Source: Bifidobacteriaceae bacterium (GTDB lineage Bacteria > Actinomycetota > Actinomycetes > Actinomycetales > WQXJ01). Taken from it: 45,890 bases of DNA. A program made the translations under genes and the position numbers. The stretch spans positions 1 to 45,890 of the forward strand of contig JAIRYJ010000038.1 of assembly GCA_031267825.1 (NCBI GenBank), given 5' to 3'. This document shows positions 7,554 through 14,986 of the stretch, one piece after another. A model generated the notes under the pieces. The model was not told the origin of the DNA and searched no databases. It saw only the letters and a list, made by a program, of their open reading frames with translations. Each line of letters begins with the position of its first letter. Positions within the stretch are counted from its first letter, which is position 1.

Positions 7554-8588
7554 CTAGATGGGGCCATCCGACGGCTGGTGCCGTTTGAGCCAGCCATCTG
7601 GCAGCGCCCGCAAGAAGCCTGCCCCCCAAGCTAAATGCATCGTCGCCAAAACTAACGGCAGAAGCCTTTTGGCTGCCCGGTCAAGGTTGTCGCGGGCACT
7701 GGCCGCGACACCCACAACACCCAAGGCGTAGAGTCCCGGGAACGTCAAAGCCAGCGTCAGTCCTCCGCTGCGCCGGACCAAACCAGCCAAACCCAAGCCC
7801 AAACCAAGGCCAATCACTGCCGTCACCAGGGGCGGCGCCAAATAGCGGGCTGAAACGGTCCTGGGGTACCGCTTGATCACATGGCAACGCCACTGTCCTG
7901 TCCGGTAGAACTGGGCGGCCAGTTCGCGCCAGCTAGCCCGCGGCCGGTAAACCACGCTGAGGGACGGATCAAACCAAACCGTTTTGCCCGCCTGAATCAG
8001 TCGGTGGTTCAATTCCCAGTCTTGAGCCCGGGTGAACTCCTCATTGAAACCGCCAACCGCTTCAAGATCCGCCCGCCGGTAATTACCAAGGTAAACAGTT
8101 CTGGCTGGGCCCGGTTCACCACCCGTATGGAACGATTCTGAACCAATCCCGTAAGGGCTGGACATCGCCACAGCCACCGCCCGCTGGAACGGGCTGTTGC
8201 CTTCTGGGACCATCATTCCGCCAACGTTGGCCGCCCTGGTCCGCTCCAAAAGTGCGACAGCTTGGCTGATATAGCCCGGAGGGAGCATCGAATGGCCGTC
8301 AACCCGCACCAAATAGTCAAACTTGGCCGCCCGCCAAGCCAGATTCAAACCTTGTGGTGTTCCGCCCGACGGGTTAGCCACCACCGTCAGGCTGTCATAG
8401 TGTTCCGCCAAGCTTTCGGCCTGCGCCTGGGTGTCATCATTCGACGGACCAACCGCCATAACGACTTCGAACGGGCCGCCGTAATCTTGGGCGTAAATCC
8501 GCTCCACAGCCGCGGCTAAGTTTTCCGCCTCATTGCGGACCGCCAAGAAAACGCTCACACCAGGACGGGCGGGCGGATTCAGACTCAC
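7554..8588 (-). CDS. Membrane-anchored family 2 glycosyltransferase
   Basis: About 344 residues. The N-terminal GT-A domain starts VSVFLAVRNEAENLAAAV and contains DDT, RVDGHSMLPPGYI (metal/nucleotide site region) and AQDWELNHRLIQAG in place of the usual ED-type catalytic motif. The C-terminal ~100 residues contain two to three hydrophobic segments (VTAVIGLGLGLGLAGLV and following). This layout resembles ExoA-type bacterial polysaccharide transferases. It is the first gene of the export operon, so it may begin or extend the lipid-linked chain. Start choice: GTG at 8588, just before the domain, leaves the palindrome at 8614-8627 outside the gene; ATG at 8633 is possible. Confidence 0.8.
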   Translation of the reverse strand: MSLNPPARPGVSVFLAVRNEAENLAAAVERIYAQDYGGPFEVVMAVGPSNDDTQAQAESLAEHYDSLTVVANPSGGTPQGLNLAWRAAKFDYLVRVDGHSMLPPGYISQAVALLERTRAANVGGMMVPEGNSPFQRAVAVAMSSPYGIGSESFHTGGEPGPARTVYLGNYRRADLEAVGGFNEEFTRAQDWELNHRLIQAGKTVWFDPSLSVVYRPRASWRELAAQFYRTGQWRCHVIKRYPRTVSARYLAPPLVTAVIGLGLGLGLAGLVRRSGGLTLALTFPGLYALGVVGVAASARDNLDRAAKRLLPLVLATMHLAWGAGFLRALPDGWLKRHQPSDGPI

Positions 8589-8613
8589 CGGACCGATTCT
8601 ACCTGCGCCTTGG

Positions 8614-8627
8614 GGCGATATATCGCC
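8614..8627. promoter_or_regulatory. 14-base perfect palindrome between divergent genes
   Basis: GGCGATATATCGCC is perfectly symmetrical and sits in the short gap between the minus-strand glycosyltransferase (start 8588) and the plus-strand DUF4921 gene (start 8661). A divergent promoter region with an isolated 14-base palindrome is a typical operator arrangement. Two copies of ATACGGTT (8632-8639 and 8648-8655) follow. If the GT2 gene actually starts at 8633, the palindrome would be coding. Confidence 0.4.
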
Positions 8628-8660
8628 AACCATACGGTTATGGCAGGATACGGTTGACGG

Positions 8661-10004
8661 ATGACCCCCTGGATGCGTGACCCGCCATGGGTTGACACCC
8701 TGAAAGACGGCACCGTCAAACAGATCAACCCGTTTTCTGGTACTGAGGTTTGGACTGTGCCAGGCCGGGGTAACCGGCCCGCCGCCGCTAAACCGCGCCC
8801 GGCTCAACCAATCGATCAGGCCGCCCAAGGCGCTCACTGTGTTTTCTGCGAACTGCGTTACAGCGAGACACCACCGGAAAAGGCCCGCCTGCTGGCGCCG
8901 GGGACAGCTGAAACTAACGAGCGGACTGAAACTTTCACGTCGGCATCGTCCCTATTTGATAGTGCGGCCGAATTCCGGCGCGTACCTAACCTGTTCGAGA
9001 TCCTGCCGTTGGCTTACTGGGTTTCCAATTACGGCTACGAATTGCCAACCGACCTGGCCGGTCACTGCCAGCGGTACCTCAGCGAAGAAGCTGGTCGGGA
9101 GCATGTTCGGGCCGTTTTGACGGCTAAACGGCAAGCCTCCGGTGAGGTGCTAGCTGGCGGTCTGGAATTATCAGACCTGCGGGCCGGGATTGAAGGTTTC
9201 TTCGGCTCAACCCATGACCTGATAATCGCCCGGCGGCACTTCCAAGATGACGCTCAAGACGATTCAGCGCTGGCCTCGTCCGGCACACTAACACCGGCCG
9301 AACACCGGCGTTTCATGGCTTTCACAGTGGCCGCGATGCGTGACCTTTACCGCCGCAACCGTTACGTCCGCTATGTCAGCGTTTTCCAGAACTGGCTCAG
9401 ACCGGCTGGCGCTTCACTTGATCATTTGCATAAACAGTTAGCCGGAATTGACACTCACGGCGCCCAATATGAGTTAGCGCTGGACGCCTTGCGGGCTAAT
9501 CCGGAAGTCTTCAATGAACGGGCCGCCAACTACGCGGCCTATAACAATCTGATGATCGCTGAAAACAGTTTCGCCTTGGCGTTCGCTGGGTTCGGGCATC
9601 GTTTCCCAACAGTTGAGGTTTTCTCCAAATCTAAAGCGCCCGACCCGTGGCATCACAGCCGCGAAGAATTGGCTGGCATGTCGGATCTGGTTCACGCGAT
9701 CCACGCGGCGATCGGGCCGGACGTGCCAGCCAACGAAGAGTGGCATAGCCGCCCGATCGATGCCGTTTTGCCGTCACCGTGGCGCATCATGTTGAAACAG
9801 CGCACATCAACTCTGGCCGGGTTCGAGGGTGCCACCAAGATTTACATCAACACGGTGACGCCGTATCAGGTGCGCGATCAGATTGTTGAACAGCTTTACA
9901 GGCTGCGCCGGGCTGGGCTGATCGCGCCTGGCATCCGGATCGCCACCGAGGTTTCCTGCCAGCCGAACCCGCTGCGTTACACAGCCAACCGGGGTGTCCG
10001 CTAG
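8661..10004 (+). CDS. DUF4921 family protein (GalT/HIT-like nucleotidyltransferase fold)
   Basis: 447 residues. A CVFC pair at 60-63 resembles the zinc ligands of galactose-1-phosphate uridylyltransferase, and DHLHKQ at 254-259 resembles the HxHxQ active-site motif of the GalT/HIT superfamily. Conserved stretches include NPFSGTEVWTVPGRGNRP near the start and the RVPNLFEILPLAYW region. I recognise this as the actinobacterial DUF4921 group, whose reaction is not established; nucleotide-sugar or nucleoside phosphate transfer is the best guess. ATG at 8661 lacks a ribosome-binding site, but TACGGT lies six bases upstream, which would suit a leaderless transcript. The gene contains one GGACGATGCCG word, at 8941. 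Confidence 0.8.
   Translation: MTPWMRDPPWVDTLKDGTVKQINPFSGTEVWTVPGRGNRPAAAKPRPAQPIDQAAQGAHCVFCELRYSETPPEKARLLAPGTAETNERTETFTSASSLFDSAAEFRRVPNLFEILPLAYWVSNYGYELPTDLAGHCQRYLSEEAGREHVRAVLTAKRQASGEVLAGGLELSDLRAGIEGFFGSTHDLIIARRHFQDDAQDDSALASSGTLTPAEHRRFMAFTVAAMRDLYRRNRYVRYVSVFQNWLRPAGASLDHLHKQLAGIDTHGAQYELALDALRANPEVFNERAANYAAYNNLMIAENSFALAFAGFGHRFPTVEVFSKSKAPDPWHHSREELAGMSDLVHAIHAAIGPDVPANEEWHSRPIDAVLPSPWRIMLKQRTSTLAGFEGATKIYINTVTPYQVRDQIVEQLYRLRRAGLIAPGIRIATEVSCQPNPLRYTANRGVR
8941..8951 (-). repeat. Dispersed 11-base word, site 1 (DUF4921 gene)
   Basis: CGGCATCGTCC on the plus strand; the host gene on this strand reads T-S-A-S-S-L through it. Flank in motif orientation: G before, AC after. Confidence 0.85.
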
Positions 10005-10205
10005 CTGATGGCGGGCTGGTTTCTGGGGCGGGCGGGGTGGACGGGGCCCAGCGCCGTGGACGGGACCCAGTGCCGTGATGCCGGTCCAAGCACGATGCCG
10101 ACTAAGAGGTACCGCTGAACGGCCCAGACCCAGCGCCGTGATACCGGTCCAAGCACGATCACGCCGGTCAAGCACGATCACGCGGGTCAAGCACGATCAC
10201 GCGGG
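10005..10205. repeat. Short tandem repeats between DUF4921 gene and malQ
   Basis: This convergent gap is made of repeats. A 19-base unit beginning AAGCACGATCACG starts at 10151, 10170 and 10189, and a partial copy at 10208 includes the malQ stop codon. Longer imperfect copies of CCGTGATRCCGGTCCAAGCACGAT occur near 10074 and 10137. CAGCGCCGTG-type words repeat before that. No gene or spacer-repeat structure is present. A slippage-generated array is the simplest reading; a terminator role is possible. Confidence 0.7.
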
Positions 10206-12530
10206 TCAAGCACTACGCAACACCTGGGTGATCGCCCGGAAAGCCGGCCACCGCTCAATGTCCTCAAGGTAGACAACATTGCCGTCGGCATCGGCCAGGG
10301 GAACTGACCAGTTGGGATACTCACGGTCCGTGCCGGGCAGATTCTGGGTTCGGCGCTCACCCGCTAAATCCGCCAGCGAAACTCCCAGCATGACTGAGGG
10401 TGTGGCCAGCAAGAAACGGTGCATCGCTTTGACAATCTCAAGTTCATCATGACGTTTGCTTGGGTCGAGTAAACCCCGTCCAATCAGCGCGTCGACCATT
10501 TCGCCGCGTTCCGCGGCGGCCGCCTCCCGCGCCTCGGCCAACGGCGTGTCAAGCATCCCTAAACGGTCACGCTGGACAACGTGTTCACCCGCCAAATAGG
10601 CCGATGTCGGCGGTAAGTCATGGGTCGTGATGGCTGTCATCGCCAAGTAGCGGTACTCATCCGGTGGTAGCGGGCCGTAGCCATCGGCTGTCTTCTCAAA
10701 CCAGACGATCGAGTTGCCCAGCAAGCCCCGGCCACCCAAATACTGGCGCAAACCAGGCGGCACCACACCAAGATCCTCACCAACTACCACAGCCCCAGCC
10801 CGGGTCGCCTCCAAGACCAGGATCGAAACCATGGCTTCACGGTCATAAGCCACATAGGTGCCGTCAGCCGGTCCGTGACCACGCGGAATCCACCACAGCC
10901 GCATCAATCCCAGAATGTGGTCGATCCGTAAGGCGCCAGCGTGAGCCAACTGGGCCCGCAGCATCGCCCGGTAGGGCGTGTAGCCCGTGGCTTCCAGGGC
11001 GTCAGGCCGCCATGGTGGTTCTGACCAGCCTTGGCCAACCTGGTTGAAATAGTCTGGCGGTGCGCCAACCTCAATTCCGAGAGCCAACAAGGATTGGCGT
11101 GACCAGGCGTCCGCTCCTCGCGGGTGAACCCCGACAGCTAGGTCTTTGACTATGCCGATCGTCATGCCGCCTTCCCGGCAGCGGGCTTGAGCCTGAGCCA
11201 ACTGCTGGTCAGCGATCCACTGCAACCAGATGTGGAAATCGACACGGCTGGCTTGATCGGCGGCGAACTTGGCGGCTTCCGGCGTGCCATAGCTGATCCG
11301 CTGTTCCATGCCTTGGTCCTTCAAAGCACTCCACAGTGCGAAGTCACCGATGGCTGGTTGGTGGTCAGCTCTGAACTTGTCGAGGTCGGCTTGGCGGGCA
11401 GGACCGCGTGGAACTTGGTAGAGGATTTCGAGGGCGGCTCGTTTGACTGGCCAGAGCTTGTCCCGGTCCAGGCTGATCGGGTCGGCGTTGGCCGCCCGGG
11501 CCCGGCCTGCCAGAGCGTCGACCTGGGCGCGCACCTCCGGCGAGCCGGTGGCATATTCGGCGATCTGTTCTGGCCGAATGTAGAAAGGGTTGGTGAAGTC
11601 CCTGGTTGACGGCAGATACGGTGATTCGGTGTAGGGCGGGACTGGTTCGGCCGCGTGAATCGGGTTGATCAGCACAAAACCAGCCCCATTCGAGGAGGCC
11701 ATTTTGTAGCCTAGATCGGCCAGATCAGCCAGGTCGCCAGTCCCCCAAGACTGGTGTGACCGCACCGAATAAAGCTGCACCATTGGCCCCCAAACTGAAC
11801 GTTGACGCAGTTCAGCGGGCAATTCCAGGCGGTCCGGGCAGACGATCAGCCAGGCCCGGGCGGTCTGCTCCGCCACGTCCCCGCCGCCACCACCATTCAC
11901 GTCCCCACCCGGTCCCCCGTCGGCCGGTCCTCCAGTCACACCCCCAGCAGCACCGCTGGCCGCACCACCAGCTACACCAGCGGCCGCACCACCATTCACG
12001 TCCCCACCCGGTCTGATGCGGAGGTTCAAATGATGCCAGCCGAGCGGCAGATCAGGCGGCAGGTCAACCATCTTGCGGACCAGACCGCGCCCGTCAACAA
12101 CCCGCTGGTCAGGCCCATCGCCCGTCAGGGCGGCAACCCCAAGCTGGCCGCCAGTGCCACCCAACAGCGGGTCATCATCCAGATCGATCCAAACTTCGGC
12201 GCGGGCGCCATGCGGCAACGTCACAGCGACCGAGTTTTCGGCCCCAGCCCGGATCACAGTGGCGGGTGGCAACGGCCTGAGCCAGGCCCGGTCATCGACG
12301 CCTGACAACTCGGCGGTAATCGCCTGAGGTGTGGTTGAATCGGCTCCCAAGGCGGCCAGAACAGCCTTAACCGTTGGCGCTGACACCCTTGTCAGTTGGC
12401 CTTTCCAGTTGGTGTACTGCGTGGTGACGCCGTATTTCTTAGCCAATTCGGCAAGTTCTAAGCTGGGTAATGCCCCGGTCCCTTTCAGCATGGCGAGAAA
12501 CCTGCCGCGTGGGCTCGAAAAGTCGGTCAT
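10206..12530 (-). CDS. malQ: 4-alpha-glucanotransferase (amylomaltase, GH77)
   Basis: 774 residues; transfers alpha-1,4-glucan segments in maltodextrin and glycogen metabolism in the cytoplasm. The catalytic region is intact: ALRIDHILGLMRLWW (nucleophile Asp), VVGEDLGVVP (acid/base Glu) and ITTHDLPPTSAYLAG (third carboxylate). The N-terminal domain seen in actinobacterial MalQ is present. Unusually, residues 175-218 are a Gly/Ala/Val-rich insert containing GGDVNGG twice, encoded by a 99-base in-frame duplication. TAATCT lies exactly six bases upstream of the ATG and no ribosome-binding site is seen, so the mRNA may be leaderless. The 3' end runs into a 19-base tandem repeat. Confidence 0.93.
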   Translation of the reverse strand: MTDFSSPRGRFLAMLKGTGALPSLELAELAKKYGVTTQYTNWKGQLTRVSAPTVKAVLAALGADSTTPQAITAELSGVDDRAWLRPLPPATVIRAGAENSVAVTLPHGARAEVWIDLDDDPLLGGTGGQLGVAALTGDGPDQRVVDGRGLVRKMVDLPPDLPLGWHHLNLRIRPGGDVNGGAAAGVAGGAASGAAGGVTGGPADGGPGGDVNGGGGGDVAEQTARAWLIVCPDRLELPAELRQRSVWGPMVQLYSVRSHQSWGTGDLADLADLGYKMASSNGAGFVLINPIHAAEPVPPYTESPYLPSTRDFTNPFYIRPEQIAEYATGSPEVRAQVDALAGRARAANADPISLDRDKLWPVKRAALEILYQVPRGPARQADLDKFRADHQPAIGDFALWSALKDQGMEQRISYGTPEAAKFAADQASRVDFHIWLQWIADQQLAQAQARCREGGMTIGIVKDLAVGVHPRGADAWSRQSLLALGIEVGAPPDYFNQVGQGWSEPPWRPDALEATGYTPYRAMLRAQLAHAGALRIDHILGLMRLWWIPRGHGPADGTYVAYDREAMVSILVLEATRAGAVVVGEDLGVVPPGLRQYLGGRGLLGNSIVWFEKTADGYGPLPPDEYRYLAMTAITTHDLPPTSAYLAGEHVVQRDRLGMLDTPLAEAREAAAAERGEMVDALIGRGLLDPSKRHDELEIVKAMHRFLLATPSVMLGVSLADLAGERRTQNLPGTDREYPNWSVPLADADGNVVYLEDIERWPAFRAITQVLRSA
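11889..12013. repeat. In-frame 99-base duplication inside malQ
   Basis: The 26-base word starting ACCACCATTCACGTCC occurs at 11889 and again at 11988, exactly 33 codons apart. The intervening DNA is built from short GCACCA/GCC runs. It encodes the Gly-rich insert of MalQ. Confidence 0.7.
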
Positions 12531-12640
12531 GAATCAAGATTAGTCGAGCCCTCTAACCTGGGACGATCACCCAGACCGTCCTGGAGCGTAGCCTATTGGG
12601 CAACAATCAGGCGGTTCACGGCAACAAGAAGGGCGGTACG

Positions 12641-13468
12641 ATGCCGAGCCAAGGCTTCGTTTGCGACCGTTGTGGTAGTCCGTTGGTCGGTGGGGAGCAT
12701 TTCTGCCCCGGCTGCGGTGCTCCAGTCATCACCGCACCGCCCGGCCCGCGGCCGCCCCTCCCAGGGTTCCCGTACGCTCCGGCAGCAGAGCCGCCACCGT
12801 GGTATCCGGGCGGACCGCCCCCGGGTTACCCCAGCCAGCAGGCACCACCCCCCAGCCCAGCCAAACAAGTAGACCAACCGTTGACGCCAGCGGCGGGCGT
12901 CATCACACCACCCAGTGTGACGGGACCAGTCTTCGCCGCCTCAGCCAACGAGCTACCACCTCAGCCATTCGCTGAACTGCATCCACCAGCCCCAGCCCCA
13001 GTCCCCACCCCAGAACAGCCCAGCGACCAAACAACCGAACGCTTGGAACACCACGCGACGGCATCGTCCAGCGAGCCGGTCGCACTGGACAACAAACCAA
13101 ACCCAGCTGACCAACCCGGCGAAGGCACTACCACCCCGCCAATCCTTGTGCTCGACACCGGTCAAGAAATTGTCGTCAGCGGGCCTGGGTTGGTTGGGCG
13201 CCGACCTGAGACGGACTCAAGCGCCGGGGCGGCCACCATCGTGGCTTTGGAAGACCCCGACCGGTCGATCTCCAAGACACATTTAGCGATCAAACCGAAG
13301 GACGGCACGGTCTGGGTGACAGACCTCCACTCAACTAACGGCACGCGAGTGTTCAGCCTGGCCGGAGGAATCAGACAACTCGAACCGGGCGTCGCGGTGC
13401 CGGTCGAGCCGGGCGAGACCGTCCAGTTCGGCGACCGTTACTTCACAGTCAAGGAGACCCCAAACTAG
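12641..13468 (+). CDS. Zinc-ribbon and FHA domain protein
   Basis: About 275 residues in three parts. A zinc ribbon with Cys8, Cys11, Cys22 and Cys25 (CDRC...CPGC) is at the N-terminus. A long Pro-rich linker spans about 30-165. A C-terminal FHA domain has GLVGRRP, SISKTHLAI (the phosphopeptide-binding Ser and His region) and HSTNGT. FHA domains bind phosphothreonine and often couple to Ser/Thr kinases; no kinase gene is in the window. There is no membrane segment, so the protein is probably cytoplasmic. ATG at 12641 follows GAAGGGCGG; the frame also opens at TTG 12596. The linker contains one GGACGATGCCG word (13059), reading A-T-A-S-S-S. Confidence 0.85.
   Translation: MPSQGFVCDRCGSPLVGGEHFCPGCGAPVITAPPGPRPPLPGFPYAPAAEPPPWYPGGPPPGYPSQQAPPPSPAKQVDQPLTPAAGVITPPSVTGPVFAASANELPPQPFAELHPPAPAPVPTPEQPSDQTTERLEHHATASSSEPVALDNKPNPADQPGEGTTTPPILVLDTGQEIVVSGPGLVGRRPETDSSAGAATIVALEDPDRSISKTHLAIKPKDGTVWVTDLHSTNGTRVFSLAGGIRQLEPGVAVPVEPGETVQFGDRYFTVKETPN
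13059..13069 (-). repeat. Dispersed 11-base word, site 2 (FHA gene linker)
   Basis: CGGCATCGTCC on the plus strand, in the Pro/Ser-rich linker, reading A-T-A-S-S-S. Flank in motif orientation: T before, TC after. Confidence 0.85.
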
Positions 13469-13641
13469 CTCCGCTATCCGCGTCGGTGCCGTATCTGGCT
13501 TGGTTGGTGCGCCCAGTGCTAGCGGAATACGACTCCTGATCCATATCCCGGCCTGATTCGCCCGGAATCCGTTGGTTTGGCCTGGTTTTGTTCCTGAAAC
13601 AGCCCAGATCGGGTCCCAAACGCGAGCAAACCCGAAGCTTT

Positions 13642-13657
13642 GATCCACTGGTGGATC
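13642..13657. terminator. Hairpin downstream of the FHA gene
   Basis: GATCCAC (13642-13648) and GTGGATC (13651-13657) form a 7-base stem with a two-base loop. The spacing from the FHA stop codon is large (about 170 bases), so a terminator role is weakly supported. Confidence 0.3.
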
Positions 13658-13802
13658 GAAACTTTCGTTTTGCCAACATCGGCCCTGTGGTTTGTGCCGC
13701 TTTTGGCATGTTATGTCCGAAAATCAGCCTGAATTGGCCCGTTGAGGCTCCCAAACCACTCTTCAGTGGATCAGGATTTTGACTCCGCTAAGACTGACCC
13801 AG

Positions 13803-13877
13803 CCGACCGCGGAAAGTGGACACAGTCACTGTTTTAAGCCCACTGTGTCCAGTTTCTGTCACCACGCACCCGACACG
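13803..13877. repeat. 75-base direct repeat, copy 1
   Basis: This copy matches 13971-14045 with one difference in 75 bases. It contains the inverted pair TGGACACAGT and ACTGTGTCCA with a 15-base loop, so transcribed copies would fold. The period is 168 bases. Confidence 0.85.
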
Positions 13878-13970
13878 CCCAGCCAGCACGGCCGGACCTC
13901 ACTGTAAAACCGCAGATCAGCCCTACACACCCGATGAGTCGCTGAAGCCTCACGCCGGACCCGACCGCGG

Positions 13971-14045
13971 AAAGTGGACACAGTCACTGTTTTAAGCCCA
14001 CTGTGTCCAGTTTCTGTCACCACGCACCCAACACGTGGCTGACCA
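13971..14045. repeat. 75-base direct repeat, copy 2
   Basis: Second copy of the repeat at 13803-13877, with one difference (A for G at 14040). The same 10-base inverted arms are preserved. Near identity suggests recent duplication or ongoing homogenisation. Confidence 0.85.
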
Positions 14046-14081
14046 GCGGAGACGCGGAAAGACAAGATGGTTTGGTGACCT

Positions 14082-14165
14082 AGGAGGGTGCTGAACAACA
14101 CCCTTCGCGGCCCAAGTTGACGCGGTGTGAGCGAAGCTCTCATCAGCGGAAACGCGGCAACAAGG
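14082..14165 (+). repeat. Composite hairpin element, related to 26541-26654
   Basis: Order of parts: AGGGTG-loop-CACCCT hairpin, CCCTTCG, 21 bases, GAGCGAAGCTCT (a small GAGC/GCTC stem), then GCGG and CGG blocks. The element at 26541 has the same parts in the same order with the same 21-base spacing, although the spacer sequences differ. Confidence 0.5.
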
Positions 14166-14174
14166 CGTTGGGGG

Positions 14175-14213
14175 GCTCCTAGGAGACTGTCAAACGACAA
14201 GCTCCTAGGAGCC
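14175..14213 (-). terminator. Long hairpin after nrdG
   Basis: GGCTCCTAGGAG and CTCCTAGGAGCC pair perfectly over 12 bases around a ~16-base loop, 18 bases beyond the nrdG stop codon on the minus strand. There is no T-run. Each arm also contains the self-complementary core CTCCTAGGAG. Confidence 0.6.
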
Positions 14214-14230
14214 TGATGTGCGGCGGACCC

Positions 14231-14986
14231 TTAGGATTCGGCCCGGACCGCCACCCCGTCAGGCCATTCAGGCAGCGAACCGATGACGTCGGATAGCCGC
14301 CGACCAGCCAAAGCCGCGGCGTAATCAGGCCGGGTGCCTTCCGCCCGGACCTCCTGCAAAACGATCCGCTTAGCTCCAGCCTGGCGCACCGTCTCAACTA
14401 GCGCCTCAAGCCCAGGGCCATCATGTACCAGCGGATCGACTGTGATGCGGACTTCATGATCGACTCCGCTGCCAACCACCAGCCGGAGCGACTGATAGGC
14501 CCGCTTGTCGCTGCCCGGCACACCAGTCACCGTGGCGTACGCCGTCGGCAAAGCCTTGATATCTAAGCCCACCCAGTCAAGCAACCCAAGAACTTCCGCT
14601 AGCCGGCGCGGGTACGCTCCGGCGGTGTGCAGTCCGGTGCCGAAACCCAGTTCACGAGCTTGTGACAGGGCCGCCCCCAGCCCAGCTTGTCGGGTTGGTT
14701 CGCCACCCGATAGGACGATGCCGTCCAGCAGGTCAGTCCGTCGCTCGAGGAATGTGACCACATCCCGCCAAGCTAAAGTACCGGCCTGGCGGGTGGCGAT
14801 CAGGTCTGGGTTGTGGCAGTACCCGCAGCGCCACGGGCAGCCTTGGAGGAACACTGTGGCGACCAGCTTGCCCGGCCAGTCACAGGTTGACAGTTTGGCC
14901 ATCCCGGCGATCACCAAACTGTCAGCCCCAGTTGTGTCTGGTTTGACCGCAGCGGCCTGGCCGGTCGCGGCCGGGACCAAGCTCAT
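14231..14986 (-). CDS. nrdG: Anaerobic ribonucleotide reductase activating protein (radical SAM)
   Basis: 251 residues. It uses S-adenosylmethionine and a [4Fe-4S] cluster to create the glycyl radical of NrdD. The cluster-binding Cys motif is CPWRCGYC (Cys50, Cys54, Cys57) followed by HNP, and the SAM-binding region LSGGEPTRQAG follows. ATG at 14986 overlaps the nrdD stop codon by four bases (ATGA), which implies translational coupling. The length is at the longer end and fits the NrdG2 type found with nrdD in Gram-positives. It depends on anaerobic or low-oxygen conditions, like its partner. One GGACGATGCCG word lies inside (14713), reading L-D-G-I-V-L. Confidence 0.92.
   Translation of the reverse strand: MSLVPAATGQAAAVKPDTTGADSLVIAGMAKLSTCDWPGKLVATVFLQGCPWRCGYCHNPDLIATRQAGTLAWRDVVTFLERRTDLLDGIVLSGGEPTRQAGLGAALSQARELGFGTGLHTAGAYPRRLAEVLGLLDWVGLDIKALPTAYATVTGVPGSDKRAYQSLRLVVGSGVDHEVRITVDPLVHDGPGLEALVETVRQAGAKRIVLQEVRAEGTRPDYAAALAGRRLSDVIGSLPEWPDGVAVRAES
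14713..14723 (+). repeat. Dispersed 11-base word, site 3 (nrdG)
   Basis: GGACGATGCCG followed by TCC, making a full GGACG/CGTCC inverted pair. The minus-strand gene reads L-D-G-I-V-L. Confidence 0.85.

Larger units (their letters stand above)
13469..14230. other. Gene-free convergent region of 762 bases rich in repeats
   Basis: I see no credible coding sequence. Features present: a GATCCAC-TG-GTGGATC hairpin (13642-13657), two copies of a 75-base repeat, a TGTAAAACCGC-type element between them (about 13902-13922), a composite hairpin element (14082-14165) and a long stem next to nrdG. The rest is unremarkable. It separates the FHA gene from the nrdDG operon. Confidence 0.65.

Noticed and set aside
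10151..10220. Possible CRISPR-like array
   Set aside because: Units of 19 bases are head-to-tail with no variable spacers, and no cas genes are present.
13469..14200. Small open frames on both strands in the repeat-rich gap
   Set aside because: Composition, lack of ribosome-binding sites and overlap with direct repeats argue against coding.
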